A stretch of 64,000 nucleotides of DNA from Sphingomonas sp. PP-CC-1A-547 (GTDB lineage: Bacteria; Pseudomonadota; Alphaproteobacteria; Sphingomonadales; Sphingomonadaceae): the NCBI RefSeq assembly GCF_003610375.1, contig NZ_RAPZ01000010.1:470161-534160 (forward strand), in the 5' to 3' direction. This document shows positions 54,476 through 64,000 of the stretch, one piece after another (within the stretch, counting starts at the first letter, position 1; every line of letters starts with the position of its first letter). The notes under the pieces are model-generated. The model was not told the DNA's origin, ran no database searches, and saw only the letters and a list, made by a program, of their open reading frames with translations. A program made the translations under genes and the position numbers.

Positions 54476-55716
54476 TCACCACTCCAGCGGACGACATAGG
54501 GGCTCCGCGTGAGAAACGGATTGCGCCGGGTAAACGCCAGCAGCAACCCCATGCCGACCGACAACGCGATCATCGACGATCCGCCATAGCTGATGAACGG
54601 CAGCGTCATACCCTTAGACGGCGCGAGGCCGGTGTTGACCGCCATGCTCACCAGCGCCTGCGCGCCGAACTGCGTGGCGAGGCCCGCGGAGGCGAGCAGC
54701 TTGAATTCGTCCTGCTCGTCCAGCAACTTGACGAACACGCGCACGACGATCGCCAAGAAGATCACCGCGATCACCGAGCATGCGATCAGCCCGAATTCCT
54801 CGCCGATCACCGAGAAGATGTAATCGGTATGCGCCTCGGGCAGCCCAAATTTCGCCGCACCCGCGCCCGGCCCCGTCCCGGTCCAGCCGCCCGCGGTCAG
54901 CGTATTATGCGCCGCATTCGTCTGGAAATGGTCGCCTGCGCCCTCGCCCTCGACGCCGGGAAACAGGAACGCATCGATCCGCGACCGCGCCACGCCGTAG
55001 AAGACATACGCGGCGATCAGCCCCGCCGGCGCCATAGCGACGAGGCCGAGCATCACCTTGGCCGGCGTCCCCGCGATCATCAGCAGCGCCATCCAGACCG
55101 AGCAGAAGATGATCGTCTGGCCGAAATCGGGTTGCAACATCAGCAGCACCGCGACTCCCGCAGTCATCGCGCCGGTGATCAGCACGGTCGGCAGCTCGGC
55201 ATCCTTCGCACGCAGCGACAACAGCCACGCGACCGTGACGATGAACAGCGGTTTCAGGAACTCAGAAGGCTGGAACTGCGCGAACCCGACGCCGAGCCAT
55301 CGTCGCGCACCGTTCGCCTCGACCCCGATGAATGGCGTCACCATCAGCATCAGCACGAACAGCGCGCACCCGCCGATCGCCATCCGCCGCGCCATCGACA
55401 CCGGCATCATCGACACGCCGAACAGCACCGGCAGCGAAACGCCGACCCACATCAGCTGCCGCCAGAAATAGTAGAGCGGCGCGATCTTGTGGTGCTCGCC
55501 CGAATAGCGGACCGCGCTCGCCGGCGACGCCGCCGCCACCGCGATGAGGCCGATCGCGATCAGGAACAGCGTCAGCAACAGCAGCATCCGGTCGATATCC
55601 CAGAACCATGTGCCGAGCGGCGACTGATCGCCCCGCCCGCCGCGCCGCTTCATCTTCGCGACGATGCTGGTCTTCGGTGTGCCCATATCAATGGTTCCAG
55701 CGCGGATATCGGTCAT
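54472..55716 (-). CDS. ftsW: Lipid II polymerase FtsW (SEDS family)
   Basis: Septal peptidoglycan glycosyltransferase with about 10 membrane helices, partner of FtsI. It has 414 residues from ATG 55716, which overlaps the murD stop. Helix 1 begins DIDRMLLLLTLFLIAIGLIA. The catalytic loop includes FQPSEFLKPLFIV, LQPDFGQTIIFCSVW and the periplasmic EFGLIACSVIAV. The C-terminal part PSKGMTLPFISYGGSSMIAL holds the SEDS signature. Confidence 0.97.
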   Translation of the reverse strand: MTDIRAGTIDMGTPKTSIVAKMKRRGGRGDQSPLGTWFWDIDRMLLLLTLFLIAIGLIAVAAASPASAVRYSGEHHKIAPLYYFWRQLMWVGVSLPVLFGVSMMPVSMARRMAIGGCALFVLMLMVTPFIGVEANGARRWLGVGFAQFQPSEFLKPLFIVTVAWLLSLRAKDAELPTVLITGAMTAGVAVLLMLQPDFGQTIIFCSVWMALLMIAGTPAKVMLGLVAMAPAGLIAAYVFYGVARSRIDAFLFPGVEGEGAGDHFQTNAAHNTLTAGGWTGTGPGAGAAKFGLPEAHTDYIFSVIGEEFGLIACSVIAVIFLAIVVRVFVKLLDEQDEFKLLASAGLATQFGAQALVSMAVNTGLAPSKGMTLPFISYGGSSMIALSVGMGLLLAFTRRNPFLTRSPYVVRWSGE

Positions 55717-57113
55717 GCCAGCGACTCCACCGCAGCGCGGAACGCCGCCCCGCGCGCTTCGTAATCGCAAAACTGGTCGAAGCTAGCACAGGCGGGGGAT
55801 AACAAAACAGTGTCGCCGGGCTTGGCGTTTGCGGCGGCAATGCGGACCGCTGCGTCGAGCGTGCCGACGTTATCGACGGGCATGGAGTCCTTCAGGATCT
55901 CAGCGAATTTCGGGCCAGCCTCGCCGATCGTGTAGGCGTGGACGACGTGGCCGAAGGCGGGCTTGCAGGCATCGAGATCGTCGCCCTTCGCGCGGCCGCC
56001 GACGATCCAGTGGACGCGGTCGAACGCGGCCAGCGCCGGCGCGGTGCTCTCGGGATTGGTCGCCTTGCTGTCGTCGACATAGGCGACGCCGGCGTACGAG
56101 GCGATCTGCTCCATGCGGTGCGGCAGGCCCGTGAAACTCGCGAGGCCGCGGTCGATATCGACCTCACTCACGCCCAGCGCCTTGACCACGGCGATCGCGG
56201 CGAGCGCGTTCTGGGCGTTGTGCGGGCCTTGGAGCGTCGGCCAGTTGCTCTGGTCCATGCACACGCCCGGGGCGATCTTGGTCAAATGCTCGCCCTTCGC
56301 CGACAGCCCGCGCGCGATCTGCGCGGACGGCGCGTCGCCGATGCCGATGACGGCTTCATGCTCGGCCGACTGCATCGCGAACAGCCGCGCCTTGGATGCC
56401 GCATAGCCTTCGAAGCCTTCGTACCGGTCGAGATGATCCGGCGTGATGTTGAGCAGCACCGCGACGTCGCAATCGAGCGTCTGCGTCAGGTCGATCTGGT
56501 AGCTCGACAGTTCGAGCACGTAGACGCCCCCCTCGCTGAGCGCTTCCTGTTCGAGGATCGGCAGGCCGATATTGCCGCCCATCAGCGTGGGAATGCCGGC
56601 GGTCTTGAGGATGTGGTGGACGAGCGCGGTGGTGGTGGACTTGCCATTGGTCCCGGTGATGCCGACGACCTTGTGCGGGGGGAGGTCTGCGCGAGCCTGC
56701 GCGAAGAGTTCGATGTCGCCGATCACGGGCACGGCGGCTGCGCGCGCGGTTGCGGCGAGTGGATGCGTGTTGAGGGGCACCCCAGGCGACACGACGAGTG
56801 CGTCGAACTCCGATAGATCCTCCAATGGCGCGACGATCAAATCCTCCCCGGCACGGGGAGGGGGACCGCCAGCCGCAGGCTGGTGGTGGAGGGGGGCATC
56901 CGCAAGCGCAACGCCTGGAACAGCCCCCCCTCCACCAGCAGAGCTGGTCCCCCTCCCCGTACCGGGGAGGATTGCGTCGCGCTTCGCCTCGTCGGAGTCC
57001 CACGCGACCACGCTCGCCCCTCCGGCCACCAACGCCCGCACGGTCGCAGCCCCCGACCGCGCCAGCCCCAGCACCGCATAGCGTTTCCCGCGCCAGGCCT
57101 TCGCAATAATCAC
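55713..57113 (-). CDS. murD: UDP-MurNAc-L-Ala--D-Glu ligase with inserted element
   Basis: Adds D-glutamate. The GTG at 57113 overlaps the mraY stop (GTGA). It has 466 residues. The N-terminal Rossmann domain starts [20 protein letters not shown]. Residues about 47-92 come from a family A palindrome (ILPGTGRGT ... [10 protein letters not shown]). The domain resumes at [19 protein letters not shown]. The ATP motif [19 protein letters not shown] is near 160, and [17 protein letters not shown] is near 355. Without the insert the length is about 421, within the family range. The insert falls in the variable loop after the second beta strand of domain 1. Confidence 0.95.
   Translation of the reverse strand: MIIAKAWRGKRYAVLGLARSGAATVRALVAGGASVVAWDSDEAKRDAILPGTGRGTSSAGGGGAVPGVALADAPLHHQPAAGGPPPRAGEDLIVAPLEDLSEFDALVVSPGVPLNTHPLAATARAAAVPVIGDIELFAQARADLPPHKVVGITGTNGKSTTTALVHHILKTAGIPTLMGGNIGLPILEQEALSEGGVYVLELSSYQIDLTQTLDCDVAVLLNITPDHLDRYEGFEGYAASKARLFAMQSAEHEAVIGIGDAPSAQIARGLSAKGEHLTKIAPGVCMDQSNWPTLQGPHNAQNALAAIAVVKALGVSEVDIDRGLASFTGLPHRMEQIASYAGVAYVDDSKATNPESTAPALAAFDRVHWIVGGRAKGDDLDACKPAFGHVVHAYTIGEAGPKFAEILKDSMPVDNVGTLDAAVRIAAANAKPGDTVLLSPACASFDQFCDYEARGAAFRAAVESLA
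56840..56973 (-). repeat. Palindromic element family A inside murD
   Basis: Arms AATCCTCCCCGGCACGGGGA (continuing to GGGGGACC) with one base changed in the right copy. Inner arms GGTGGAGGGGGGC / GCCCCCCCTCCACC. It is 134 bp long and the arms match the murB copy. Translated in the same phase as in murB. Confidence 0.93.
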
Positions 57114-58180
57114 CGCAGCTTCAACGTCGAGAGGCCGACCAGCGCCAGCACCAGCGCGATGATCCAGAAGCGGATCACGACGGTCGCCTCGGCCCAGCCG
57201 AGCTGTTCGAAATGATGATGGATCGGCGCCATCCGGAACACGCGCTTGCCGGTGCGCTTGTAGAAGAACACCTGGATGATCACCGACAGCGCCTCGATCA
57301 CGAACAGCCCGCCGATGATCCCCAGCACGATCTCGTGATGCGCGACGACCGCGATCGTCCCCAGCGCGCCGCCAAGCGCGAGGCTCCCGGTATCGCCCAT
57401 GAACACCGCGGCGGGCGGCGCATTGAACCACAGGAACGCGAGCCCCGCGCCCACGATAGCCCCGCAGAAGATCGCCAGTTCACCAGCACGCGGAACGTGC
57501 GGAATGCCGAGATAATCTGCGAACTTCACGTTCCCGACCAGGTACACGATCACCATGAACGCGACGCTGGCGATGATCACCGGCATCGTCGCCAGCCCGT
57601 CGAGCCCGTCCGTGAGGTTCACCGCATTGCCGAACGACACGATCGTGAAGGCGGCGAACACCGGGAAGAACCAGCCCAGGTCGAGGTACATGCGCGACGT
57701 GAACGGCAAATACAGATGCGGGCCGTTCTGCGACATGATGATCGTCGCGGCGACACCGGCGATGATGAACTCGAGCAGCAACCGCGTGCGGCCGCTGATC
57801 CCCGCGGTGCTTGCCTTGCGCACCTTGTCGTAGTCGTCGAGGAACCCGATCGTCCCGAAGCCGAGCGTGACGAACAGGCACGCCCAGACGTACGGGTTGC
57901 TCAGGTCCATCCACAGGAAGATCGCTAGGCACATCGAGGTCAGGATCATCAGCCCGCCCATCGTCGGCGTGCCGCGCTTCGCCAGATGCGTCTGCGGGCC
58001 GTCGGCGCGGATCGGCTGGCCCTTGCCCTGCCGCACACGCAACCAGCCGATGAACTTCGGCCCGATGATCAGGCCGATGATCAACGCGGTTGCGACGGCA
58101 CCGCCGGTCCGCACCGTCTGGTAACGGATGAGGTTCAGCAGGCCGGGAAACCCCAGATGCTCGGCGAGCCAGTACAACAT
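57110..58180 (-). CDS. mraY: Phospho-MurNAc-pentapeptide transferase
   Basis: Integral membrane enzyme that makes lipid I. It has 356 residues and about 10 helices. [32 protein letters not shown] (magnesium-binding Asp pair), [16 protein letters not shown] and [15 protein letters not shown] are the family motifs, and the HHHFEQLGW block near the C-terminus is complete. Starts directly after the murF TGA. Confidence 0.97.
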   Translation of the reverse strand: MLYWLAEHLGFPGLLNLIRYQTVRTGGAVATALIIGLIIGPKFIGWLRVRQGKGQPIRADGPQTHLAKRGTPTMGGLMILTSMCLAIFLWMDLSNPYVWACLFVTLGFGTIGFLDDYDKVRKASTAGISGRTRLLLEFIIAGVAATIIMSQNGPHLYLPFTSRMYLDLGWFFPVFAAFTIVSFGNAVNLTDGLDGLATMPVIIASVAFMVIVYLVGNVKFADYLGIPHVPRAGELAIFCGAIVGAGLAFLWFNAPPAAVFMGDTGSLALGGALGTIAVVAHHEIVLGIIGGLFVIEALSVIIQVFFYKRTGKRVFRMAPIHHHFEQLGWAEATVVIRFWIIALVLALVGLSTLKLR

Positions 58181-59572
<1,392 letters not shown>

Positions 59573-59574
59573 TG

Positions 59575-59585
59575 CTCCCCTCCCG
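59575..59585 (-). promoter_or_regulatory. Element-borne ribosome-binding site of murF
   Basis: On the minus strand GGGAGGGGAGCA precedes the GTG at 59572, with GGAGG six bases from the start codon. The sequence is the end of the family B palindrome, and the other arm can pair with it. Confidence 0.7.
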
Positions 59586-59680
59586 CTTGCGGGAGGGGTC
59601 GGGGGAGGGGCTGACCAAACAGGCCGGACGCCAGTACGTACATCGCACCCTCCCCTAGCCCCTCCCGCAAGCGGGAGGGG
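59575..59680 (-). repeat. Palindromic element family B between murE and murF
   Basis: Arms CTCCCCTCCCGCTTGCGGGA and TCCCGCAAGCGGGAGGGGA. It fills most of the 127-base gap between the murE stop and the murF GTG, in a cluster where most junctions are 1-4 base overlaps. It leaves GGGAGGGGAGCA immediately before the GTG. Confidence 0.93.
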
Positions 59681-59699
59681 AATGAAGATGTAGCCACAC

Positions 59700-61115
59700 T
59701 CACGCCGCGCACTCCCGCGCGACGGTCACGTCGTCGAAGGGGAGGACCATGTCGCCGACGATCTGGCCCTGTTCGTGGCCCTTGCCGGCGATCAGCACGA
59801 TATCCTCGGGACCGGCCTCTCGCACCGCCGCGCCGATCGCCGCCCGTCGATCGCCAATTTCCTCGGCCCCCCGCGCGCCCTTCAGGACGTCGCACCGGAT
59901 CGCGCGCGCGTCCTCGGTCCGGGGATTGTCGTCGGTCACGATCACGCGGTCGGCATGTTGGACCGCGACCTGTCCCATCGTCTCGCGCTTGCCGGTGTCG
60001 CGATCGCCGCCTGCGCCGAATACCACGATCAGTTTGCCGCCTGCATGGGGTTTGAGCGCGGCGATTGCTGCTTCGAGAGCGTCTGGGGTATGCGCGTAAT
60101 CCACGTACACCGGCGCACCGGATTTCGCGATCACCGCACGCTCCAGCCGCCCTCGCACCGGCTGCAGCCGCGCGAGGTTGGCGATCGTCGCGGCCACGTC
60201 CCCTCCTGTGGCGATCACGAGCCCGGCCGATACCAGCGCGTTGGCCGCCTGGTATGCGCCGATCAGTGGGAGGGTTACCGTGTACGTCTGGCCCTCGGCC
60301 TCAATCGTCAGACCCTGCCCCAGCAAGGTCGGATCGCGGCTCACTAGCCGCAGCGTCTCGCCCTGCGTCCCGACCGTGATCAGCCGGTTGCCACGCTCGC
60401 GCGCCAAATCGATCACGCGTGCCGATTGGGGATCGTCCGCCCAGACCACCGCTGCGCCGTCCGGCGAGAGCACTTCGGAGAACAGCCGGATCTTGGCGGT
60501 GAAATACGCGGCCATGTCGCCGTGATAGTCGAGGTGATCGCGGCTGAGGTTCGTGAACGCCGCCGCGGTAACCTTCAGCCCCTCGGTCCGATACTGCGTC
60601 AGGCCGTGGCTCGACGCCTCGAACGCGAGGTGCGTCACACCCTCTCGCGCAAGCCCAGCCACATTCGACAGGAACGTCACCACATCCGGCGTCGTCAGCC
60701 CGGTCGTCACACGCTCGTCGGCGGTCGTGACGCCCAGCGTGCCGATCGAGGCGGCATGAAACCCGGCCATCCGCCACAGCTGCCGCGTCATCTCGACGCA
60801 CGACGTCTTCCCGTTGGTCCCGGTAATCGCCACCGACGTCTCGGGAAAGGGCGCGAAGAACTTTGCGGCCAGTTGCGCGAACCGCTCCCGGGGATTTTCA
60901 TCGGCAATGTAGGTGGCGCCCTCGACCGTCAGCCCCGGCCGCGCGACCACCGCGATCGCGCCCGAGCGGATCGCGTCCTCGATAAAATCCTCGCCATTGA
61001 CGCGCGCGCCTTCGAACGCGCCGAACACCGTGCCCGGCGCGACCTTGCGGTGATCGATCGCGAACCCCGTCACCTGCGCCTCTTCCGTCCCGTCGGTCAG
61101 CGCTGCGAGTTTCAT
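59700..61115 (-). CDS. murE: UDP-MurNAc-L-Ala-D-Glu--2,6-diaminopimelate ligase
   Basis: Adds meso-diaminopimelate. The ATG at 61115 (MKLAALTDGTEEAQVTGFAI) follows GAGGA 7 bases upstream; a longer frame is a shadow of ftsI. It has 471 residues. ITGTNGKTSCVEMTRQLW is the ATP loop near residue 105. FEASSHGLTQYRTEGLKVTA is near 168 and VIVTDDNPRTEDARAI is near 395. DNPR marks diaminopimelate rather than lysine specificity, which suits a Gram-negative. Confidence 0.96.
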   Translation of the reverse strand: MKLAALTDGTEEAQVTGFAIDHRKVAPGTVFGAFEGARVNGEDFIEDAIRSGAIAVVARPGLTVEGATYIADENPRERFAQLAAKFFAPFPETSVAITGTNGKTSCVEMTRQLWRMAGFHAASIGTLGVTTADERVTTGLTTPDVVTFLSNVAGLAREGVTHLAFEASSHGLTQYRTEGLKVTAAAFTNLSRDHLDYHGDMAAYFTAKIRLFSEVLSPDGAAVVWADDPQSARVIDLARERGNRLITVGTQGETLRLVSRDPTLLGQGLTIEAEGQTYTVTLPLIGAYQAANALVSAGLVIATGGDVAATIANLARLQPVRGRLERAVIAKSGAPVYVDYAHTPDALEAAIAALKPHAGGKLIVVFGAGGDRDTGKRETMGQVAVQHADRVIVTDDNPRTEDARAIRCDVLKGARGAEEIGDRRAAIGAAVREAGPEDIVLIAGKGHEQGQIVGDMVLPFDDVTVARECAA

Positions 61116-61125
61116 GCAATAGTCC

Positions 61126-62844
61126 TCATTGCCCGGTCGGCTGTGTACGCGACGGGTCCTGCCACAAAGTCGGCAGGATGTCAGACTCGTCGATATCGCG
61201 GTGCGCGTCGGGCACCACGCCCAGGATCGCACCGACGCGCGAGATCGTCCGGCCGACCACCGGCGCGGTATTCCACGCCGCCGTCTTCCAACCGGCGGTT
61301 TCCTTCGTGCCCAGCGGCGAATCGAGCATCGCCAGCACGACATAGCGCGGCGCATCCATCGGGAATGCCGCGGCAAACGTCGCCACGTTGCGCGAATGAT
61401 CATAGCCACCCGAGACCGCCGCCTCGGCCGTGCCGGTCTTGCCGCCCACACGGTAGCCCGGCGCATCGCCCTTGCGACCCGTGCCGCGCTGCACGATCAG
61501 CCGCAGCATCTGCCGCATCCGCGCGCTGGTCTGCTCGCTGATGACGCGACGACCGGCAACCGCATGACCTGGCGCGACCTTCAGCAACGTCGCCGGCCGC
61601 CAGATCCCGCCGTTGACCAGCGCCGCATACGCGCTCGCCAGATGGAGCGGGGTGACCGCGATGCCGTGCCCGTAGGCGGTGGTCATCGTCGTCGTCCGCG
61701 CCCAGTATTTCGGCCACAACGGACGGCCCTTCTCGCGCAGTTCGATATCGGGCTTGGTATCGAAGCCCAATTTCTTGAACATCGCCTGCATCTTCGCGGG
61801 CCCGACCTCGTCGGCCACACGTGCGGTGGCGATGTTGGACGAATAGATCAGCGTCTCGGCCATGTTCAGCCAGCGCTTCGGATCGCCGCGCTCGTCGTGG
61901 ATCGTAAAACGCCCGACCTGGAGCGGATGCGTCGCATCGAAGCGCCGCGCGAACGACGTCACGACGCCGGTATCCATCGCGGTCGCCATCGTGATCGGCT
62001 TGAACGTCGAGCCGAGCTCGAACACGCTCTGGGTCGTGATGTTGCGGAGCTGTTCGCTGCCCGACATGCCAACGCGGTTGGGGTTAAACGTCGGCAACGA
62101 GACCATCGCGATCACTTCGCCGGTCGCCACGTCGAGGACGATGCCGCCAGCACCACGCGCGGAAAAGGTCGTCATCGCGCGACCTAGTTCGCTCTCCATC
62201 GCAGCCTGGACGCGGTTATCGAGCGACAGCGCGACAGGCGTGCCGTTGAGCGCAGGATTGGTCAGCCGCTCGTCGAGGACACGCTCCATCCCGCTCATGC
62301 CGTGGCCCGCGGTCGACAGGAAGCCGAGCGCGTGCGCCGCCATCGTCGACTGCGGATAAAGCCGCTGCGTATCGCGGTCGAACACGATCGCGGGCTCGCC
62401 GATCGCGTTGACCTGCTCGACCAGCGCCGGCGACGCGCGCCGCTGGAGATAGATGAAGCTCTTGCCCGACGTCAGCAGCGCATAATAATGCGCTTGGTCG
62501 CCCGCCTCGGGCATCAGCGCGGCAAGCTTGCTGGCGATCTCGGTCGGATCGCCGATCAGCTTCTTCGGGTGCACCGCGATCGTCCACGCATCGATCGTCC
62601 GCGCGAGCGGCGCGCCATTGCGATCGACGATGTCGCCACGCGCGGCGATCGCCGCCGAGCGCGCCTGCGGATCGGCGAGCGACGCCTGCACCGCCAGCAT
62701 CCCGAGCCGTCCGACCACTACCAGCACCGCTGCTCCGAACAGGAACATCAGCATCATCAGGCGCGTGTGCGCCGTCGCCACCAGTGCATGACGCTGGTTG
62801 GCGCTACGTTGTTGCGAAACAGGCCGGGCGACCAACGCGGTCAC
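61126..62844 (-). CDS. ftsI: Peptidoglycan transpeptidase FtsI (PBP3)
   Basis: Septal DD-transpeptidase. It has 572 residues. The start is GTG at 62844, overlapping the ftsL stop. A membrane anchor (LMMLMFLFGAAVLVVVGRLG) is near residues 29-48. The active-site Ser lies in FELGSTFKPITMA near 270. The SxN motif is IYSSNIATARV near 325, and KTGTAEAAVSG (KTG) is near 465. Followed 10 bases later by murE. Confidence 0.96.
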   Translation of the reverse strand: MTALVARPVSQQRSANQRHALVATAHTRLMMLMFLFGAAVLVVVGRLGMLAVQASLADPQARSAAIAARGDIVDRNGAPLARTIDAWTIAVHPKKLIGDPTEIASKLAALMPEAGDQAHYYALLTSGKSFIYLQRRASPALVEQVNAIGEPAIVFDRDTQRLYPQSTMAAHALGFLSTAGHGMSGMERVLDERLTNPALNGTPVALSLDNRVQAAMESELGRAMTTFSARGAGGIVLDVATGEVIAMVSLPTFNPNRVGMSGSEQLRNITTQSVFELGSTFKPITMATAMDTGVVTSFARRFDATHPLQVGRFTIHDERGDPKRWLNMAETLIYSSNIATARVADEVGPAKMQAMFKKLGFDTKPDIELREKGRPLWPKYWARTTTMTTAYGHGIAVTPLHLASAYAALVNGGIWRPATLLKVAPGHAVAGRRVISEQTSARMRQMLRLIVQRGTGRKGDAPGYRVGGKTGTAEAAVSGGYDHSRNVATFAAAFPMDAPRYVVLAMLDSPLGTKETAGWKTAAWNTAPVVGRTISRVGAILGVVPDAHRDIDESDILPTLWQDPSRTQPTGQ

Positions 62845-63530
62845 CGCCGCTTACGGCTCTCGGAGCGGGCGCCGCTCATGATGTCACCCAGCGTCGTGTC
62901 GGACAGCAGCTTCCGGTCGAGCATCGCGACCGCCTGCGGCCGGACCTTAGCGACGGCAGCGAGGCGCTCGGTCTTGGCGGCGCGGACGAGTGCGGCCTCG
63001 GCCGAGCGCGGCGTCGACACCGACGCGCGGATCACGACCGGCTTGAGCGCGGTCTTCGACGCGGCCTGGATCGCGACGTTCATCGCACGCGGTGCGCTAA
63101 CCTGCGCCATCTGGACGGGAGCAAGCTTCACCACGGCAGGAGCGGCGGTCACCGGCACGATCGACGTGGAGACGACGGACCCCGCCCCCGACGGCACGAG
63201 CAGCGCGGCGGTCTGGACCCCGTCCGCGCGCAGGCTGTTGACGTCGAGCGCCGCGAGCGCAGCCTCGCTCACGACGAACTGCCCCGCCGTCGGCGCCGAC
63301 AGCGCCAGCGTGTCGCCGTTCCAGCGCTCGAGCTGCGCAAGGTTGCCCCGCGTGTCGAACTCGGTCTCGAGCGCACGGATGTCGCGCTGCGCGGAGCGTA
63401 TCTGACCATTGACCGCCTCCAGCTTCTTGCGCTCGGCGGCGACCTGCAGCGACACGAGGTAGAAACCGAGCACGACGGCCACGCAGCCCCCGAACCAGCC
63501 CACACCCTTCATCCGATACGCCGCCGTCAT
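62841..63530 (-). CDS. ftsL: FtsL-like divisome protein
   Basis: Bitopic protein of 229 residues in the ftsL position between rsmH and ftsI. The ATG at 63530 overlaps the rsmH stop. The membrane helix [20 protein letters not shown] is near residues 10-29. A heptad-like coiled coil follows ([33 protein letters not shown]). A long Ala/Val/Ser-rich C-terminal extension (near 120-229) goes beyond the roughly 100 residues of enterobacterial FtsL; such extensions occur in alphaproteobacteria. Confidence 0.85.
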   Translation of the reverse strand: MTAAYRMKGVGWFGGCVAVVLGFYLVSLQVAAERKKLEAVNGQIRSAQRDIRALETEFDTRGNLAQLERWNGDTLALSAPTAGQFVVSEAALAALDVNSLRADGVQTAALLVPSGAGSVVSTSIVPVTAAPAVVKLAPVQMAQVSAPRAMNVAIQAASKTALKPVVIRASVSTPRSAEAALVRAAKTERLAAVAKVRPQAVAMLDRKLLSDTTLGDIMSGARSESRKRR

Positions 63531-64000
63531 GTCGTCACCTCTTCCGTCCAAGGTTGCGCGGAGGTCCGCCGCGCCGTCCGTAATGTCGCCGAGCGCGCAC
63601 GCGGGTTGCGGGCGATCTCGGCCTCGCCGGCGCGAACACCGCGGCCGACGTGAGAAAAACTAGGTTCCGCAACGGCTTTCACCTGCGGAAGATGACGGGA
63701 GCCTGAAGGCGAGCCGCCGGAACGAGTGCGCAGAAAGCGCTTCACCATCCGGTCCTCGAGGCTGTGGAACGTCACGATCGCGAGCCGGCCACCGGGCTTC
63801 AGCACGCGCTCGGCCGCAAGCAACCCGTCGGCGAGTTCGCCAAGCTCGCGGTTCACGTGGATCCGGATCGCCTGGAACGCGCGGGTCGCGGGGTCCTTCT
63901 TGTCGTGCGCCTTGTAGCCGAGCGCGCGGCGGACGATGTGTGCCAGCTCGCCGGTCCGGGTCAGCGGGCGCGCCGCGACGATCGCGCGGGCCACGCGACG
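63527..64000 (-). CDS. rsmH: 16S rRNA (cytosine-1402-N4)-methyltransferase, 5' part outside window
   Basis: Methylates C1402 in the decoding centre. The frame is open to the right edge, so the start lies beyond 64000; about 157 C-terminal residues are visible. [20 protein letters not shown] and [20 protein letters not shown] are diagnostic of RsmH, and the C-terminal [20 protein letters not shown] is typical. It precedes ftsL with ATGA overlap, as at the start of dcw clusters. Confidence 0.95.
   Translation of the reverse strand, partial: RRVARAIVAARPLTRTGELAHIVRRALGYKAHDKKDPATRAFQAIRIHVNRELGELADGLLAAERVLKPGGRLAIVTFHSLEDRMVKRFLRTRSGGSPSGSRHLPQVKAVAEPSFSHVGRGVRAGEAEIARNPRARSATLRTARRTSAQPWTEEVTT

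Overview
The window looks like a chromosomal segment of a Sphingomonas-like alphaproteobacterium (Sphingomonadales). The evidence is high G+C, a class II DAHP synthase, an intact dcw cell-wall/division cluster in alphaproteobacterial order, a large TonB-dependent receptor beside FAD-dependent tryptophan-halogenase genes, an intracellular polyhydroxyalkanoate depolymerase, and many short G+C-rich palindromic repeats. The genus is an inference. No phage, complete insertion sequence, CRISPR array or rRNA operon is visible.

Layout. (1) 1-4330: exopolysaccharide/capsule precursor genes (priming sugar-phosphate transferase cut by the window edge, galU, wecB, wecC). (2) 4287-14340: mixed housekeeping genes (M48 protease with PDZ, calcineurin-like phosphatase, a small secreted/membrane protein, FKBP isomerase, rpsU, cysS, a D-2-hydroxyacid dehydrogenase, class II DAHP synthase, tRNA-Glu, a YghU-like thiol oxidoreductase). 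(3) 14585-25251: an accessory island. A TonB-dependent receptor is read leftward. Divergent from it is a tightly coupled four-gene operon of tryptophan-halogenase-family proteins, closed by a convergent cupin/JmjC-like gene. A perfect 12-bp palindrome resembling a LacI-family operator lies just upstream of the receptor start. One of the four halogenase paralogues has lost its catalytic and flavin-binding motifs. (4) 25481-45706: metabolism and RNA genes (PNPOx-like stress protein, phaZ, ABC exporter, TfoX-like protein, saccharopine-dehydrogenase-like reductase, two small paralogous membrane proteins, rnr, glpD, SPOR protein, argS, DUF1501/DUF1800 pair, dgt with a TPR-SPOR protein). (5) 45960-64000, all leftward: the dcw cluster in transcription order rsmH (partial), ftsL, ftsI, murE, murF, mraY, murD, ftsW, murG, murC, murB, ddl, ftsQ, ftsA, ftsZ. 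Most junctions are 1-4 base stop/start overlaps.

The most unusual feature is a set of short palindromic elements of at least two families (A about 135 bp, B about 100 bp) that sit inside essential protein genes and are translated. Family A lies in murB (N-terminus) and murD. Family B lies in rnr and at the 3' end of murB. Within each family the genes read the element in the same frame, giving Pro/Gly/Arg-rich peptides. A third B copy lies between murE and murF and supplies a strong Shine-Dalgarno sequence for the GTG start of murF. This resembles the behaviour of Rickettsia palindromic elements.
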